In this document: positions 5,263-5,693 of the stretch, one piece after another
Position numbering within the stretch: position 1 is the stretch's first letter
How the letters are laid out: each line of letters begins with the position of its first letter
DNA from: Deltaproteobacteria bacterium
GTDB lineage: Bacteria > Desulfobacterota > Desulfobacteria > Desulfobacterales > Desulfobacteraceae
Assembly (NCBI GenBank): GCA_019314105.1
Contig: JAFCZY010000230.1
Coordinates: 1-5,693, forward strand
Length of the DNA: 5,693 nucleotides
Direction: 5' to 3'
The notes under the pieces: model-generated
Database searches by the model: none
The model's input: the letters and a program-made list of their open reading frames with translations, nothing else
What the model was told of the DNA's origin: nothing
Translations under genes and position numbers: made by a program

Positions 5263-5518
5263 ATTGGTTAACCTCCCTTTGGTTGGCCTTTCGAGCTGAT
5301 ATGATGCGGATGGTATTATTGCGTGGTGTGAATATGACCACAAACACACGTGACTGGATTTTGCTTATCATTTGGTAGCGGTTTTCTCCATAATCGTATC
5401 TGTTATCTTTTATTATAATACGATCAGGGTCGAAAAAACCCTGTGCTGCATAGGCAAAATCGAATCCGCGCTCTACATAACATCGGTTGCTTTTCTCAGG
5501 GTCCCATTCAAATTCCAT
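5237..5518 (-). CDS. brnT: BrnT-family toxin
   Basis: BrnT toxins are small RelE-fold ribonucleases that inhibit translation. From ATG 5518 the protein has 93 residues. It opens with the family signature MEFEWDPEKS and then shows ERGFDFAYAAQGFFDPDR (16-33), GENRYQMISKI (44-54), RVFVVIFTPRNN (57-68) and RIISARKANQREVNQYE (71-87), ending in a charged tail. ATG 5536 gives a form six residues longer (MNYSCD) and cannot be excluded; neither start has a clear ribosome site. I prefer 5518 because family homology begins there and a promoter-like element would place transcription at that base. The toxin gene precedes its antitoxin gene, as in brnTA operons. The operon is enclosed by the long direct repeats. 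No damage is visible. Confidence 0.87.
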   Translation of the reverse strand: MEFEWDPEKSNRCYVERGFDFAYAAQGFFDPDRIIIKDNRYDYGENRYQMISKIQSRVFVVIFTPRNNTIRIISARKANQREVNQYEKTSHDD

Positions 5519-5524
5519 ATCACA

Positions 5525-5553
5525 ACTATAGTTCATTGGACGATATAAAGCAA
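5525..5553 (-). promoter_or_regulatory. Promoter-like sequence for the brnT/HTH operon
   Basis: On the minus strand TTGCTT (5548-5553) is followed after 17 bases by TATAGT (5525-5530, five of six -10 matches). Transcription would begin at about 5518, the A of the preferred brnT start, so the message could be leaderless. The -35 is weak. Confidence 0.35.
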
Positions 5554-5565
5554 GGCTTTTTAAGG

Positions 5566-5693
5566 GGGTCTGACCACCGCCCAGACAACTGTCTAATTTT
5601 TAAAAGAATAATTTCTAAAATATAATCAAAAAAGCGCTTAAACCACACTTTTTGATGTCCAAAAAGGCCATTTAAGCATTATTCTCTGGAGTT
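5566..5693 (+). repeat. Long direct repeat, right copy, cut by the window edge
   Basis: This is the second copy of the repeat at 4697-4818, in the same orientation and 875 bases further on (counted from 4705). It starts with GGGTCTGACC, has the six-base insertion ACCGCC, and is then identical except for T5658. It is still matching at the last base of the window, so its true length is unknown. It lies directly upstream of brnT. Confidence 0.9.

Noticed and set aside
5263..5349. Upstream extension of the HTH antitoxin by 29 residues
   Set aside because: It lies inside brnT in another frame; AGGGAGG at 5272-5278 supports ATG 5262.

Overview
The window reads as an accessory, partly decayed stretch of a bacterial chromosome. 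Polysaccharide-biosynthesis gene remnants lie towards both sides, and small addiction modules and gene fragments fill the space between them. The sugar-gene remnants, the mixture of toxin-antitoxin (TA) families and the moderate GC content, with patches that are clearly AT-rich, would suit a Gram-negative environmental bacterium. A sulfate-reducing Desulfobacterota (former Deltaproteobacteria) is my best guess from recalled family resemblance. No rRNA, tRNA or lineage marker confirms it.

Layout. 1-1003 (+): remnant of a large WbpM/CapD-type nucleotide-sugar dehydratase/epimerase, open at the left edge, with two internal deletions, the first of which also shifts the frame. 1039-1626 (+): intact, AT-rich ribbon-helix-helix antitoxin plus RelE/ParE-type toxin, with a good promoter, a 10-bp tandem repeat that could be the operator, and a hairpin at the end. 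1791-1985 (+): N-terminal stub of a DUF2235 hydrolase. 2003-2517 (+): intact YefM-YoeB module. 2598-3749 (-): intact ATP-binding protein of the AAA/DUF4143 type, convergent with yoeB. 3815-4289 (+): two adjacent C-terminal pieces of winged-helix proteins of the AlbA_2/Fic-associated type, the second broken by an amber codon. 4377-4524 (+): promoter-like sequence and a strong ribosome site in front of a 28-codon reading frame. 4534-4689 (+): C-terminal end of a second sugar epimerase (GalE/WbpK-like). 4697-4818 and 5566-5693: two copies of a direct repeat with one mismatch in 114 aligned bases, enclosing a minus-strand toxin-antitoxin pair, BrnT (5237-5518) plus a helix-turn-helix antitoxin (4927-5262).

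How it fits together. Three unrelated type II toxin-antitoxin pairs (RHH/RelE-like, YefM/YoeB, BrnT/HTH) all look intact, while almost everything around them is truncated. That is what one expects if addiction modules persist while their surroundings decay, or if this is a preferred insertion site. The most distinctive structure is the repeat-flanked BrnT/HTH cassette. The repeat contains the last codons of a minus-strand reading frame that continues as a short fragment next to the left copy, so a longer copy of that gene may begin just past the right edge. A short motif, GGGTCTGAC, occurs right after the first sugar-gene remnant, after the second one, and at the start of the right-hand repeat, and so marks the boundaries of the inserted blocks. 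I saw no CRISPR array, RNA gene, complete transposase or obvious novel multi-gene defence system. The ATPase stands alone and its role is unknown.
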